Shown piece after piece: positions 18,703-27,429 of a stretch of DNA of 46,548 nucleotides. Each line of letters starts with the position of its first letter. The stretch's first letter is position 1. Made by a program: the position numbers and the translations under genes. The stretch spans positions 1-46,548 of the forward strand of contig JANXBW010000032.1 in NCBI GenBank assembly GCA_025060325.1, given 5' to 3'. The DNA comes from Thermoguttaceae bacterium. Lineage in GTDB: Bacteria > Planctomycetota > Planctomycetia > Pirellulales > Thermoguttaceae. The notes below the pieces were generated by a model. The model saw only the letters and a program-made list of their open reading frames with translations. It ran no database searches and was not told the origin of the DNA.

Positions 18703-19392
18703 ATGCTTCTTGTCCTGGAAGAAGTGCGGAAGTCATTTCCCCAACCAGATGGCGGACGATTAGAGATTCTCGATATCCCTTATTTCGGTTTGGACGCCGG
18801 CGAACAAGTCGTCCTTGTCGGAAAGAGTGGTAGTGGTAAGACGACTCTCCTCCACATTATTGCCGGGATTAGCCGCCCGGACTCTGGCTCGGTGCGTATA
18901 GATGGGTGGAATATCACGCTCTTGAGCGAGGCCGACTGTGATCGGTTCCGGGCAAAGCGGATTGGTTATGTGTTCCAGACGTTTAATCTGCTGCCCGGAT
19001 TTACCGCTCTGGAGAATGTGCTTTTGAGCATGTACTTTGCCGACGGGAGGGCTGACCGCCTTCGGGCAAAGCAGCTGCTTGAACGCGTCGGGCTAGGCCA
19101 TCGGCTGGGACATAAGCCGCCGATGCTGTCCGTAGGTGAGCAACAGCGGGTCGCCTTAGCACGCGCGTTGGCCAATCGTCCACAGCTGATCTTGGCCGAC
19201 GAACCGACGGCCAATGTGGACGTAGGAAATCAACAAATTATCATCAATCTGCTTCGCGAAACCTGCCGAGAGGAAGGAGCAGCGCTGCTTCTTGTGACGC
19301 ATAGCCCGGAGGTAGCTCGGCAGTTTCCGCGGATTGAGCGGTTGGAAGAAATCAACATGGTCGGCAAGCGCGAGGTTGAGCAACAAGTATGA
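18703..19392 (+). CDS. ABC transporter ATP-binding protein (LolD/MacB-like)
   Basis: This 229-residue cytoplasmic ATPase powers the permease encoded next to it. Motifs are intact: Walker A GKSGSGKTT (residues 40-48 including the first Gly), Q-loop Gln92 in YVFQTFNLLPGFTALENV, signature LSVGEQQR (142-149), Walker B LILADEP (162-168) and switch His200 in LLVTHS. The sequence belongs to the MacB/LolD/FtsE branch, which pairs with FtsX-type permeases rather than classic importer permeases. AAGGTG lies upstream of the ATG. Its stop overlaps the permease start in ATGA, implying translational coupling. Substrate is not evident from the ATPase itself; the neighbours suggest a metal (see findings). 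Confidence 0.93.
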   Translation: MLLVLEEVRKSFPQPDGGRLEILDIPYFGLDAGEQVVLVGKSGSGKTTLLHIIAGISRPDSGSVRIDGWNITLLSEADCDRFRAKRIGYVFQTFNLLPGFTALENVLLSMYFADGRADRLRAKQLLERVGLGHRLGHKPPMLSVGEQQRVALARALANRPQLILADEPTANVDVGNQQIIINLLRETCREEGAALLLVTHSPEVARQFPRIERLEEINMVGKREVEQQV

Positions 19393-20807
19393 ACCTTTGG
19401 AAAATTGCTTGGCGGAGCATGCAGCAAAGGGCGGTCGCTTCTTGGCTGACCGCCATTTCCGTGGGCTTGGGGGTGGCGCTGATCGTTGCGGTTCTTGTTA
19501 TTCATCAGGTGGTTGATCGCTCGTTTAGGCGGGGCGCACAAGGTTACGATCTCATCGTAGGCGCCAAAGGCAGCGCTTTGCAGCTTGTACTGGACACTGT
19601 TTTCTACCTTGGTCAGCCAGTGGACCTTATTCCATATAGCTACTACCGGGAATTTACCGAGGGCCGGTTTGTTCCCGCGGTGCGGGTAGCTATTCCCATT
19701 TGTACAGGCCACAGTTACAAGGGGTTTCGCTGCGTGGCGACCATCCCGGATATGTTCGAACGGCTGACTTACCTAGACAACCGGGAATTTAAATTTCGCG
19801 AGGGTCGCAATTTTTACGCGGAGAATTACTTCGAAGCCGTGGCGGGTTACACGGCGGCGCGGAAACTTAAGCTTCAGGTCGGCCAAGAGATTCGGCCCTC
19901 GGGTTATGGCGAAGTGGGCAAGAGTCAACACGAAGACGAGGCTTTTGTCATCGTTGGGATCTTGGAGCCGACGGGTACCCCGGTTGACCGGGCCATTTTC
20001 CTCAACCTGGAGGGGTTTTTCCGCTGCAAGGCTCATCAAATGGGGCCAAGCTCGGAGGAGCGGATGCTGCGGGAGTCGGAATTCCGGGTAGTGGCCACGT
20101 CGGCAGAATCGCCGGAGGGTCATTCGAGCGTTTTAGCCGGTAATGGCGCAACCGGCGGAAGCGCCAGCGAGGGTACCCCGAGCCAAGAATCGCACGAGGC
20201 TCCACGTCACGAGGGGGAGGATCATGCCCACGAGCATGCGGAGGACGAGCGCCGTTTAAGCGCGATTTTGGTTGTTTCCGAATTGGAGAGTAATCCACAA
20301 TCTGCGATGGCCCTCCCGCGGATCATCAACGAAGAGCCGTATGCCCAAGCAATTGCTCCGGCCCAGGTGGTGGCCGAGCTTTTCGACGGTATTGTGGGCA
20401 ATGTGCAGAAGGTGCTCCTCATCCTGGCCGTGCTGGTGGTAATCGTCGCTGGCATTGGCATTACCGTAAGCATCTACAACTCGATGAGCGAGCGGCGCCA
20501 CGAGATTGCCATCATGCGGGCTTTAGGGGCAAGCCGGGGCACGGTGATGGCGGTCATCCTCCTTGAGTCGATCCTCTTGTCGCTTGGTGGCGGACTCCTT
20601 GGAGTGGTCATGGGTCATACGCTGGTGGGAGCACTTAGCCCGGCCATTGCGGAATACACAGGCGTTATCGTTCATCCGCTTGATTTTCAGCTTGCGGAAC
20701 TAATACTCATTCCCGGTCTGATTGCCCTGGCGACAGCCGTGGGCTATCTCCCGGCACTTATGGCCTATCGCACCGATGTGGCCAAATGCCTGATCGCAGC
20801 GCCTTAA
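19389..20807 (+). CDS. FtsX/MacB-type ABC permease with His-rich extracytoplasmic loop
   Basis: This 472-residue membrane subunit is the partner of the preceding ATPase. One membrane helix is near the N terminus (about residues 18-42). A large extracytoplasmic MacB-like domain (about 45-330) follows. Three C-terminal helices (about 340-365, 390-415 and 435-460) form the FtsX domain, including SIYNSMSERRHEIAIMRALGASRGTV. The extracytoplasmic domain carries a low-complexity insertion (about 238-287) whose end is rich in His, Glu and Asp, with His at 269, 274, 279, 281 and 283 (DHAHEHAEDE). Such stretches often bind zinc or other metals. The ATG overlaps the ATPase stop. It is followed after 285 bp by the DUF3299-like gene. 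Confidence 0.9.
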   Translation: MNLWKIAWRSMQQRAVASWLTAISVGLGVALIVAVLVIHQVVDRSFRRGAQGYDLIVGAKGSALQLVLDTVFYLGQPVDLIPYSYYREFTEGRFVPAVRVAIPICTGHSYKGFRCVATIPDMFERLTYLDNREFKFREGRNFYAENYFEAVAGYTAARKLKLQVGQEIRPSGYGEVGKSQHEDEAFVIVGILEPTGTPVDRAIFLNLEGFFRCKAHQMGPSSEERMLRESEFRVVATSAESPEGHSSVLAGNGATGGSASEGTPSQESHEAPRHEGEDHAHEHAEDERRLSAILVVSELESNPQSAMALPRIINEEPYAQAIAPAQVVAELFDGIVGNVQKVLLILAVLVVIVAGIGITVSIYNSMSERRHEIAIMRALGASRGTVMAVILLESILLSLGGGLLGVVMGHTLVGALSPAIAEYTGVIVHPLDFQLAELILIPGLIALATAVGYLPALMAYRTDVAKCLIAAP

Positions 20808-21092
20808 AGCCGGCCGAGCTACGGCCAGTGTGAAAGTTGCCCGCGACAGAATGGTTCCTGTTGCGGCGAGGCAGATCGAAACAAGGATTCGTGTACAAGC
20901 ACGGACCGAACTTTGTGAGTAATTCCGTGGGTGTCTTTGGATACGTGGCTCATTCCAACCGCCACGTGGTGGTCGTCTCAGCTAACCTCGTGCCGGCAGC
21001 TGTTGATGGTTGGAGGAGTCCGGGGCAGAAGTTGCTAGCGCATTGCCAGCTTTGCCACCGTCGGCCGGCAGGCTTCCTGAGGAGCTGATGGG

Positions 21093-21800
21093 ATGTCCAA
21101 CACGGTTTTGCAGCAAACATTTCGGCCAATTTTTAAAGAGCGGGTCCGCTATCAATTTGAGCGAGGGGGTGGGCCACGTTACCGGAGTGTGAGCACCCTG
21201 GCTGTGCTTAGCTTGGTCATTGCCCCGTTTTCGATCCTCACCGCTTTCAGTTGGCTTATGCACTTTATCCCGATGGTGGCGCTGGCTCTTGGTCTTGGGG
21301 CAAAATATCGGATTAGCCGGCGGCCTGACCTCCTCGTGGGCACTAAGATTGCAACGCTGGGCATTGTGTTGACATTAGTACTCTGGGGGGTCGGCACAGC
21401 CGGGCTTATTTATTTGGAGATGAAAGAGGTCCCTCATGGTTACACTGCTATTTCGTTTGAGATGTTGGCTCCCCCTAATCCCGGGGCGGAAAATCCCGTG
21501 CCGCCGGATATCGAGAAATTAGATGGGCAAAAGGTGTACATCAAAGGACATATGTATCCCGGCCGACAAAGTATCAACATCAAGAATTTCCTGCTCGTGC
21601 CGACGCTGGCCCACTGCAAGTTCTGCGCTTCTCAGATTCCACTTCATGAGATTGTCGAGGTGGAACTTGTCGCCGACTTGACGACTGACTACACAAGCGC
21701 GCCTACCGGAGTAGGCGGCCGGCTAAGGGTTGACAAGGACGTAGCTAAGGGCAAGAAATTTGGCCAGCTCTATAAGATCGAAGCAGATTACATCCGATAG
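21093..21800 (+). CDS. Membrane protein with DUF4190-like and DUF3299-like regions
   Basis: This 235-residue protein has two or three hydrophobic segments (about residues 35-70 and 85-108) resembling DUF4190. An extracytoplasmic domain (about 115-235) follows, resembling DUF3299: DGQKVYIKGHMYPG, then NFLLVP and a CKFC pair (Cys175, Cys178). The domain is known from gene clusters with FtsX-type ABC transporters, and I recall it in the zinc-regulated zrg system of Vibrio. The CxxC could bind metal or be redox active. AGGAG at 21080-21084 fits the ATG at 21093; an ATG at 21088 is out of frame. Location after the ABC pair suggests a shared role. The family assignment is by eye and moderately sure. 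Confidence 0.75.
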   Translation: MSNTVLQQTFRPIFKERVRYQFERGGGPRYRSVSTLAVLSLVIAPFSILTAFSWLMHFIPMVALALGLGAKYRISRRPDLLVGTKIATLGIVLTLVLWGVGTAGLIYLEMKEVPHGYTAISFEMLAPPNPGAENPVPPDIEKLDGQKVYIKGHMYPGRQSINIKNFLLVPTLAHCKFCASQIPLHEIVEVELVADLTTDYTSAPTGVGGRLRVDKDVAKGKKFGQLYKIEADYIR

Positions 21801-22232
21801 AAGCCCGAAAGCCGTATGCCTCTCGTGGCATTTCGATCTCGGACTTGTCCGCGGTCTTCCTCGCGGGAAAGGGCCCTTCGAGAATCCGGGCGAATGACAG
21901 GTAAGCGCAAGGGAGCGACCAACTGACAGTCGCTGATGTAGTCGGCATGGTTCTCGGATCTCCCCGTTATTACGTGTCTATTCCGCGTCTACTCTTGTTG
22001 TCGGCCGGTCTTGAGAACTAGCCGGCTTGCCTTCGTTTTTGGTGCTTAACTAAGGCAAGATACTTTCCTTCGACGCGCACACTTTCCCCGCGGGGGTAAT
22101 CCCGGCAGAAGAAGGTCACAAGCACCTCACGCACCGGCGCTTACGGCGCGAAGCGAAGCTGGATTGGGCTACTTCATGCCCGCCAAAGGGTTCTTGCGAG
22201 GGCGGCGTCTTGGCCCTTCGGAACTGGGCCGC
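21801..22232. other. Intergenic region between convergent genes, nothing seen
   Basis: This spacer lies between the ends of two convergent genes. I see no gene, no repeat and no clear terminator hairpin with a T run. Confidence 0.4.
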
Positions 22233-23183
22233 CTAGACGTCGCACAGCCGGACGGCCTCCCACAGCGAACGAACCGGGTCGCGCGTGGGAATAAACTCCT
22301 GGGCGACAAAACCGCTGAACTTGGTCTCGGCAATGGCTCGCATGATCGCCGGGTAATTTAGCTCCTGATTCTCATCAAGTTCGTGACGGCCGGGCACGCC
22401 GGCCACATGATAATGACCGATGTACTCGGCAAACTGGCGGATTCGGGTAATGATGTCCCCCTGCATGATTTGCACATGATAGACGTCAAAGAGGATCTTT
22501 AGCCGCGGCGAGCCCACACGTTTACAAACTTCCACGCACCACTCCACGCGGTCGCCCATGTAATCGGGATGCCCTTTCATTTCCACGTCAACGCGGCTGT
22601 TTAACATCTCGAAGATAAGCGTGACCTTCTTCTTCTCCGCATAACCAACCACGGTCTTCAGACCTGCCACACAGTTCTCCAGGCCAACGTCATCGGGCAT
22701 CCCTTTCCGGAAGCCGGAGAAGGTAATGACATTCGGAAATCCTGCTTCAGCGCAGGCATCCACAGCGGCGATAATCTTTTCCCGACACATCGGCCAGTTT
22801 TCGCGACGGTTCCACCCGTCGACAAACCCGTGGCTATTGGCCAGGGCACACACAAGACCATACTTTTTGAGAATCGGCCAGTCCGGCGGGTCGACAAGCT
22901 CGACCGATTCAATGCCAATAGCCTTAGCCACTTGACAAAGCTCTTCGAGGGTCATCGGCTTGGGCGACCATTTTCCGGTGAAGCACCAAGCGCACACGGA
23001 GTGGCGGATTCGCCCTTTCGTGGCCGCCCGCTCAAGCTTCTGTTGTGTTTGGGGCGCTTGAGCAAACACGCCGGCTTTGGTCATTGCCAAGGTTCCAACA
23101 CCCGCCGCGAAGAATTCTCGCCTTCCTAGCGCGCACCCAATTTGGTGAGAAAGATCACCACTGCGCTCGATGCGATGGCCCAT
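22233..23183 (-). CDS. Tat-exported sugar isomerase/epimerase (hydroxypyruvate isomerase-like TIM barrel)
   Basis: This is a 316-residue xylose isomerase-like TIM-barrel protein of the hydroxypyruvate isomerase branch. The N terminus has a twin-arginine motif (GRREFFAAGVG, Arg21-Arg22), a hydrophobic segment and a FAQA cleavage-like site, so it is probably exported folded. Expected divalent-metal ligands are visible in order: Glu in LIFEMLNSR, Asp and His in ILFDVYHVQ, His in GHYHVAGVPGRHE, and Glu in VAQEF. A strong AGGAGGAAATCC before the ATG fixes the start. Exported proteins of this family are common in planctomycetes, but their true substrates are mostly unknown, so the isomerase name is a family label. 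It lies alone between convergent and same-strand neighbours. Confidence 0.88.
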   Translation of the reverse strand: MGHRIERSGDLSHQIGCALGRREFFAAGVGTLAMTKAGVFAQAPQTQQKLERAATKGRIRHSVCAWCFTGKWSPKPMTLEELCQVAKAIGIESVELVDPPDWPILKKYGLVCALANSHGFVDGWNRRENWPMCREKIIAAVDACAEAGFPNVITFSGFRKGMPDDVGLENCVAGLKTVVGYAEKKKVTLIFEMLNSRVDVEMKGHPDYMGDRVEWCVEVCKRVGSPRLKILFDVYHVQIMQGDIITRIRQFAEYIGHYHVAGVPGRHELDENQELNYPAIMRAIAETKFSGFVAQEFIPTRDPVRSLWEAVRLCDV

Positions 23184-23381
23184 GGATTTCCTCCTGTTTT
23201 TTTGAAATACTTTTTGGGGTAGTACTTCTTACTTGTAAAGACATCAACAAACAGATTTGCGACACTTGGGTCCTAGCTAGTGGGCGCCAAATTGAACTAG
23301 AGGCTTCCTAGTCTCGGCATGGGTACGAGCGATCTGCGGACCCCGGGTGTAGACCAACACCGGGCTTCTTCGCGCAGGAAG

Positions 23382-24176
23382 CTAGTCCTGGCGGGCCAGC
23401 CAGCGAACTGCTCGCCGAAGGATCTGTTGATAAACCTCCGCTTGGTAAGCTACCGGATCATGGCCTAGAGCTGAATGCACTACGCGACCCCGGCCGACTT
23501 CGCGAACGAAAATCATCGGATAATTTTGCCCATCAACAACCGATCGGGCGATGGCCAAAACGGTGATGGCTTCTTCCCCGCCTAAGCAGGTATACAGTTC
23601 ATCAACTGTTTCGAAGTCCTTAAGCCCCCGCGTAATCGGGTGCGCCTGGTCGACAATTCGAACTATGAACCGGCCGTGGGGATCGTGGGGTCGCTTGTTC
23701 TTATCCCAGACCCTTCCTGCCAGGCGAACAAAGCCAGGCCATTCCTCGAAAGCCCCGCAGGCAAAGTGGGTTAGAAGAAGTCCGCCACCTTGTTCCACAA
23801 ATTTCTGTAAGTTTTCGTAAATGGCTTTTTCTCGCCGCGGCGGGCCGTAGTTTTTAAAGTGGATGACAACCACAGAGTAATCAAAGATCGCCTCACTAGC
23901 CAAAAACTCAATATCTTCCACAATTCGGGCGTCAACGCCTGGCTCCTGAGCCAGTATCTCGCGGAGTGCCCGCGAGGTGGCTCGCCAGTCATGCCCCTGA
24001 TAGTCCTGCCCGGTTACTATAAGGACCCGGATGCCCGGCTTATCGGCGCCCTTGCCTTCTTGACTAGCGGCCGGAAAAGGATAGGAAAATATCAGCAATG
24101 CCGTGACAACTAATGCTACTTTGCGACCCAGAGTCGCCCTGCGGAAGGCAAAAAGCCTTTTGCTTGGACTTGCCAT
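23382..24176 (-). CDS. Secreted ThuA-like domain protein
   Basis: This 264-residue exported protein of the ThuA (trehalose-utilisation-like) family has a class I glutamine amidotransferase-like fold without a confirmed reaction. After the signal peptide (hydrophobic residues about 19-33, cleavage near PAASQ) come the family motifs VLIVTGQDYQGHDW, DYSVVVIHFKNYG, FVEQGGGLLLTHFACGAFEEWP and HPITRGLKDFETVDELYTCL. It ends with the GRGRVVHSALGHDPVAY block typical of the family. The ATG at 24176 is preferred because GGAGAA lies eight bases upstream; another ATG six codons earlier is possible. ThuA-like proteins in planctomycetes accompany sugar-degradation genes. It is same-strand with the YggS-type gene, 334 bp downstream of it. 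Confidence 0.88.
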   Translation of the reverse strand: MASPSKRLFAFRRATLGRKVALVVTALLIFSYPFPAASQEGKGADKPGIRVLIVTGQDYQGHDWRATSRALREILAQEPGVDARIVEDIEFLASEAIFDYSVVVIHFKNYGPPRREKAIYENLQKFVEQGGGLLLTHFACGAFEEWPGFVRLAGRVWDKNKRPHDPHGRFIVRIVDQAHPITRGLKDFETVDELYTCLGGEEAITVLAIARSVVDGQNYPMIFVREVGRGRVVHSALGHDPVAYQAEVYQQILRRAVRWLARQD

Positions 24177-24510
24177 TACATTTTCTCCGCACACGGTGGC
24201 TTTTCCCGCTTTCTCCCCCTGCTTGCCCCTCGGTTATGTGGCGCTATGTCAAAGCGTTGCCTGCGGGCAATGTCTCTCCAATACGCAAGCCCCTCCGAAA
24301 GGCTCAAAGCCAGCATGCACAAAACGGCTGGGTTTACCCCTTTTTCCGATTGCTCCCTTCTTGTTGCCTAAAGCTCGGCGGGTAGGAGCTTTCCTGCCCG
24401 CCACGCGGTTACGTGGTTGTAAAGTATCATCGCTTGGTGGGTACAGTTCAACGAAAGCGGCTCCCGCCGGTGGGCCAACTGACTATTCCTCGAGGGGGCA
24501 TCGTGGTGAA
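24177..24510. other. Intergenic region, nothing seen
   Basis: This 334-bp spacer separates two minus-strand genes (YggS-type upstream, ThuA-like downstream). It should carry the promoter of the ThuA-like gene. No distinct hairpin or repeat was found. Confidence 0.35.
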
Positions 24511-25254
24511 CTACCCGCCAGTCTCGAAGCACTCGGAAGGCAGCCCCTCGTAAAGAATGCTACCTAACCGAACGACCGTGGCCCCTTCCTCGACAGCCAC
24601 CTCAAAGTCGCCGCTCATACCCATCGAAAGTTCTCGAAGCTCGTTCCCAGCGGGACACAAAGGCGCAAGCTCATCCCGAAGCCGTCGCAGGAGAGCGAAT
24701 TGTTGCCTAGCGGCGGAGAGGCCGCCCTCTAACCCAGCCATCCCCATTAGCCCCTGGACTTTGACATGGGGATAATTTGCTAGCTGAGCCACTACCGCCG
24801 GCATCTCCTGGGGCGAAAAGCCGTGCTTTGCTTGTTCCCCGGAAATGTTTACCTCTAAAAGAACGTCCACAGGTTGGCCTCGCTGGGCAGCGATGGCATT
24901 GAGCGTTTCCAAGAGAGCAAGGCTGTCAACAGAGTGGATCAGCTCGACAAGGGGAACTGTCTTCTTGGCCTTGTTACGTTGCAAGGGGCCGACAAGATGC
25001 CACCGAACCGGAAGTCCCGCGCAGGCCTCGGCCTTTCGCCACAGCACTTGGGGGCGACTTTCCCCCAGGACGTTGTAGCCGAGCTCGACCAAACATCTGG
25101 CAACGTCGGGGACGACATATTTAGTCACGCAGACGATGGAAATTTCCTCGGGAGCTCGCCCCACCCGCCGGGCCGCCTGAGCGATTCGCTCCTGCACAGT
25201 GGTCAAATTTCGCCCAAGAACGGCCCTAATTTCGCTCCAGTTGGAGAGCACCAT
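24511..25254 (-). CDS. YggS-type pyridoxal phosphate homeostasis protein
   Basis: This 247-residue cytoplasmic PLP-binding protein of the YggS/YlmE/PROSC family maintains vitamin B6 and amino acid balance and is not known as an enzyme. The alanine-racemase-like barrel shows the PLP lysine in IVCVTKYV (Lys45). Further motifs are GESRPQVLWRKAE, RWHLVGPLQRNKAKK, the LLEVNISGEQAKHGF block, LMGMAGL and the phosphate-binding ELSMGMSGDFEVAVEEGATVVRLGSILYEG. The ATG at 25252-25254 gives a normal N terminus; an upstream in-frame ATG at 25407 would add 51 unrelated residues. The usual family reads VSK or VTK at the lysine, which fits. The gene is divergent from the GNAT-fold gene. Confidence 0.93.
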   Translation of the reverse strand: MVLSNWSEIRAVLGRNLTTVQERIAQAARRVGRAPEEISIVCVTKYVVPDVARCLVELGYNVLGESRPQVLWRKAEACAGLPVRWHLVGPLQRNKAKKTVPLVELIHSVDSLALLETLNAIAAQRGQPVDVLLEVNISGEQAKHGFSPQEMPAVVAQLANYPHVKVQGLMGMAGLEGGLSAARQQFALLRRLRDELAPLCPAGNELRELSMGMSGDFEVAVEEGATVVRLGSILYEGLPSECFETGG

Positions 25255-25712
25255 TGCTTCCCAGCTGTTGTAAACACCAAAAATTGTGATAGGCGGCCCG
25301 CGCGGGCTTTGTCGCCCGCCGCACGATACGATTCCGGCGACCCGCTGGAGGCACGCACGCAACTTCTTTAAGTCTACTGCCGCCCAAAGCGGCGGAAAAG
25401 AAGTCAAGTTGTGCGGCTACCGTGGGAGCTCTGCTTTGGAGTTGGCTCCGTTCATTTTGTCGAAGTTCTCCCGTAGGGTGAACGCCTTCAGATACCGAAG
25501 CGTGTGGGCCTGCCCCGGAGCCCACCCAGCCAAAGCTGGGGGCCGGACTACATCTTGCCAGGTCGGCCCGGCCGGCTAAACTGAGTGATCTGCCTCCGGC
25601 AAATTGGGGGTAAGTAAGCCGTTGCATTTGCTTGCGGGGTTGAGCCGAAGCTTAACAGCGGAGGTGTCAGAGCTTTCTTTCGTGGTTTATTAGGAGTCTT
25701 TTAGGAGCGGTG
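25255..25712. other. Divergent promoter region
   Basis: These 458 bp lie between divergently transcribed YggS-type and GNAT-fold genes. They must hold both promoters, but I could not place -35 or -10 boxes with confidence. Confidence 0.35.
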
Positions 25713-26834
25713 ATGAGCCGAGTCGAAGTTCGACCTGTCAAAACGGCGAAAGAGCGGCGAGATTTTCTCAACCTTCCTTGGCAACTTTATCGCGGGGATC
25801 CCAATTGGGTACCGCCTTTGCGAGGACAGCAGGCGGAACTAGTCGGCTTTCGGCCGCATCCTTTCTGGCGGCGAAACCGCATCCAGACCTTCGTCGCCTA
25901 TCGTCAGGGTGAGCCTTGTGGACGAATAGCTGCGATTGTCAACTATGACCACAACGAGTGTCATGGGGAAGAGCGCGGGTTTTGGGGCTTCTTTGAGACA
26001 ATTAATGATTTTGACGTGGCGGCTAGGCTGCTAGATGCAGCCCGGCAATGGCTTGCTGAGCAAGGGATGCGGGCGATTCGCGGGCCGATGAACCCCTCGC
26101 TTAACTACAGCTTGGGACTTTTGATCGAGGGCTTCGGCCGTCCCCCCTCCTTTATGATGACTTACAATCCTCCCTTTTATCCACAGTTTGTGGAAAAGTA
26201 TGGTTTCCGTAAGGCGCAGGATCTTTTTGCCTACGAGGGGTGGATCGATCAATTGCCGGAAGTAACCGCTCGCTACGGGCCAACTGCGCATCAAATCGTT
26301 GAGAGGCTCGGACTGAGGGTTCGGCCGCTTGATCGCCGACATTTTCTCCGGGATGTGGAGGCGTTTATCGAGATTTACAATGCCTCTTTAAAAGGCACAT
26401 GGGGGTTTGTGCCCATGACTAAGGAAGAGGTCCACCACATGGCCAAGGGCCTCAAGCACCTTTTGGTCCCGGAGCTTGCCCTTGGTGCCGAATGCGATGG
26501 CCGGCTGGTGGGTGCGGTGCTATGTCTTCCGGATTACAATGCGCGCATCAAGGAAATTGATGGGCGGCTGTATCCCTTTGGCTTTATTAAGCTTTTGTGG
26601 CGGAAAGACAAAATCAAACGGGTGCGGATCTTGGCCGCCAATGTCCTGCCGGAATACCATCGGATGGGCATTGGGCTTGTGCTCCTCCATAGCTTGGTGC
26701 CAAAGGCTTTGGAATGGGGGATCAGGGAGGCAGAATTCTCCTGGGTGCTCGAATCGAATTGGCTATCTCGTGGAAGTTTAGAAAAAGGTGGGGCGGTGCG
26801 GACAAAGACGTACCGAATCTACGATTTAGAGTAA
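25713..26834 (+). CDS. GNAT-fold protein (YghO-like), putative N-acetyltransferase
   Basis: This 373-residue cytoplasmic protein resembles the uncharacterised YghO group of GNAT-related proteins. The N-terminal half contains FLNLPWQLYRGDPNWVPPL and a GRIAAIVNYDHNE strand. It also has GFWGFFETINDFDVAARLLDAARQWL, which matches the GNAT beta-bulge region, and RGPMNPSLNY. The C-terminal half has another GNAT-like segment, LVGAVLCLPDYN, with RVRILAANVLPEYHRMGIGLVLLHSL in the place of the acetyl-CoA loop, and ends AEFSWVLESNWLSRGSLEKGGAVRTKTYRIY. The substrate is unknown. AGGAG at 25703-25707 favours the ATG at 25713 over the GTG one codon before. The cupin gene follows 87 bp later on the same strand. 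Confidence 0.85.
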   Translation: MSRVEVRPVKTAKERRDFLNLPWQLYRGDPNWVPPLRGQQAELVGFRPHPFWRRNRIQTFVAYRQGEPCGRIAAIVNYDHNECHGEERGFWGFFETINDFDVAARLLDAARQWLAEQGMRAIRGPMNPSLNYSLGLLIEGFGRPPSFMMTYNPPFYPQFVEKYGFRKAQDLFAYEGWIDQLPEVTARYGPTAHQIVERLGLRVRPLDRRHFLRDVEAFIEIYNASLKGTWGFVPMTKEEVHHMAKGLKHLLVPELALGAECDGRLVGAVLCLPDYNARIKEIDGRLYPFGFIKLLWRKDKIKRVRILAANVLPEYHRMGIGLVLLHSLVPKALEWGIREAEFSWVLESNWLSRGSLEKGGAVRTKTYRIYDLE

Positions 26835-26921
26835 CTCCTTGCGGAATAATTGGAGTTTGACCGTCGGTGTTCACTGTAAAGTGTTGACCTGTGCTCGCCC
26901 GGCAAGAAGGAGAATTCGCCG

Positions 26922-27182
26922 ATGCGCATCGAGGTTCGTAAACCCACACCGCAGGAAGTTGCGGAAATGAAGAACTGTCCTATCTGGGAGAAAGAGCCGT
27001 CGGAATTCCCTTGGTATTACGATGAAAAAGAAACGTGTCTCATACTGGAGGGTCAGGTCACTGTGGAGGCACCCGGCCAAACGGTGACATTTGGCCCAGG
27101 CGATCTTGTTGTTTTTCCTCAAGGGCTAAGCTGTACGTGGAAAGTGAAGGAACGGGTGCGCAAGCACTATAAGTTCGGCTAA
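26922..27182 (+). CDS. Small cupin-domain protein (EutQ/DUF861-like)
   Basis: This is an 86-residue single-domain cupin. The barrel motifs are visible: the KETCLILEGQVTVE strand pair and FGPGDLVVFPQGLSCTWKV. The first motif lacks the usual two His residues (it has YYDEKETCLILEG), as in the Cupin_3/DUF861 group related to EutQ and ureidoglycine aminohydrolases. The metal-binding capacity is therefore uncertain. A very good ribosome binding site (AAGAAGGAGA) precedes the ATG. It follows the GNAT-fold gene closely and may share its transcript. No specific reaction can be assigned. Confidence 0.88.
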   Translation: MRIEVRKPTPQEVAEMKNCPIWEKEPSEFPWYYDEKETCLILEGQVTVEAPGQTVTFGPGDLVVFPQGLSCTWKVKERVRKHYKFG

Positions 27183-27240
27183 ATCGCTTCCCAAAGGGCA
27201 GCTTGTTTGCTCAAATTTCGACAGGAGCTTGCTGGGAGAG

Positions 27241-27270
27241 GCCGGCCCATTCTATCCGGCGCGGGCCGGC
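27241..27270 (+). terminator. Possible hairpin downstream of the cupin gene
   Basis: GCCGGCCC (27241-27248) is the exact reverse complement of GGGCCGGC (27263-27270) around a 14-nt loop, 58 bases after the cupin stop. No T run follows, so its role as a terminator is uncertain. Confidence 0.3.
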
Positions 27271-27429
27271 TGCAGATACCGGCTTTGCTGCGCCAGAGAA
27301 GCGCTCGGTGAGGGGGCGGAACTTCCCCGGGACAGGATTCTCCTAACGGGCCTTAAGACGTGAAAGGACGCTTTTTACTTCTCTCCGCCGCTTGCCTCCC
27401 CTCGGAAGAAGTCAACAAAGGCAGTCCCT

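Noticed and set aside
20837-21088. 83-codon frame between the permease and the DUF3299-like gene
   Set aside because: No start signal, no membrane or metal-binding pattern, and composition unlike the neighbouring genes.
25255-25407. N-terminal extension of the YggS-type protein to ATG 25407
   Set aside because: The extra 51 residues have no counterpart in the family, and the downstream ATG gives a normal-length protein.
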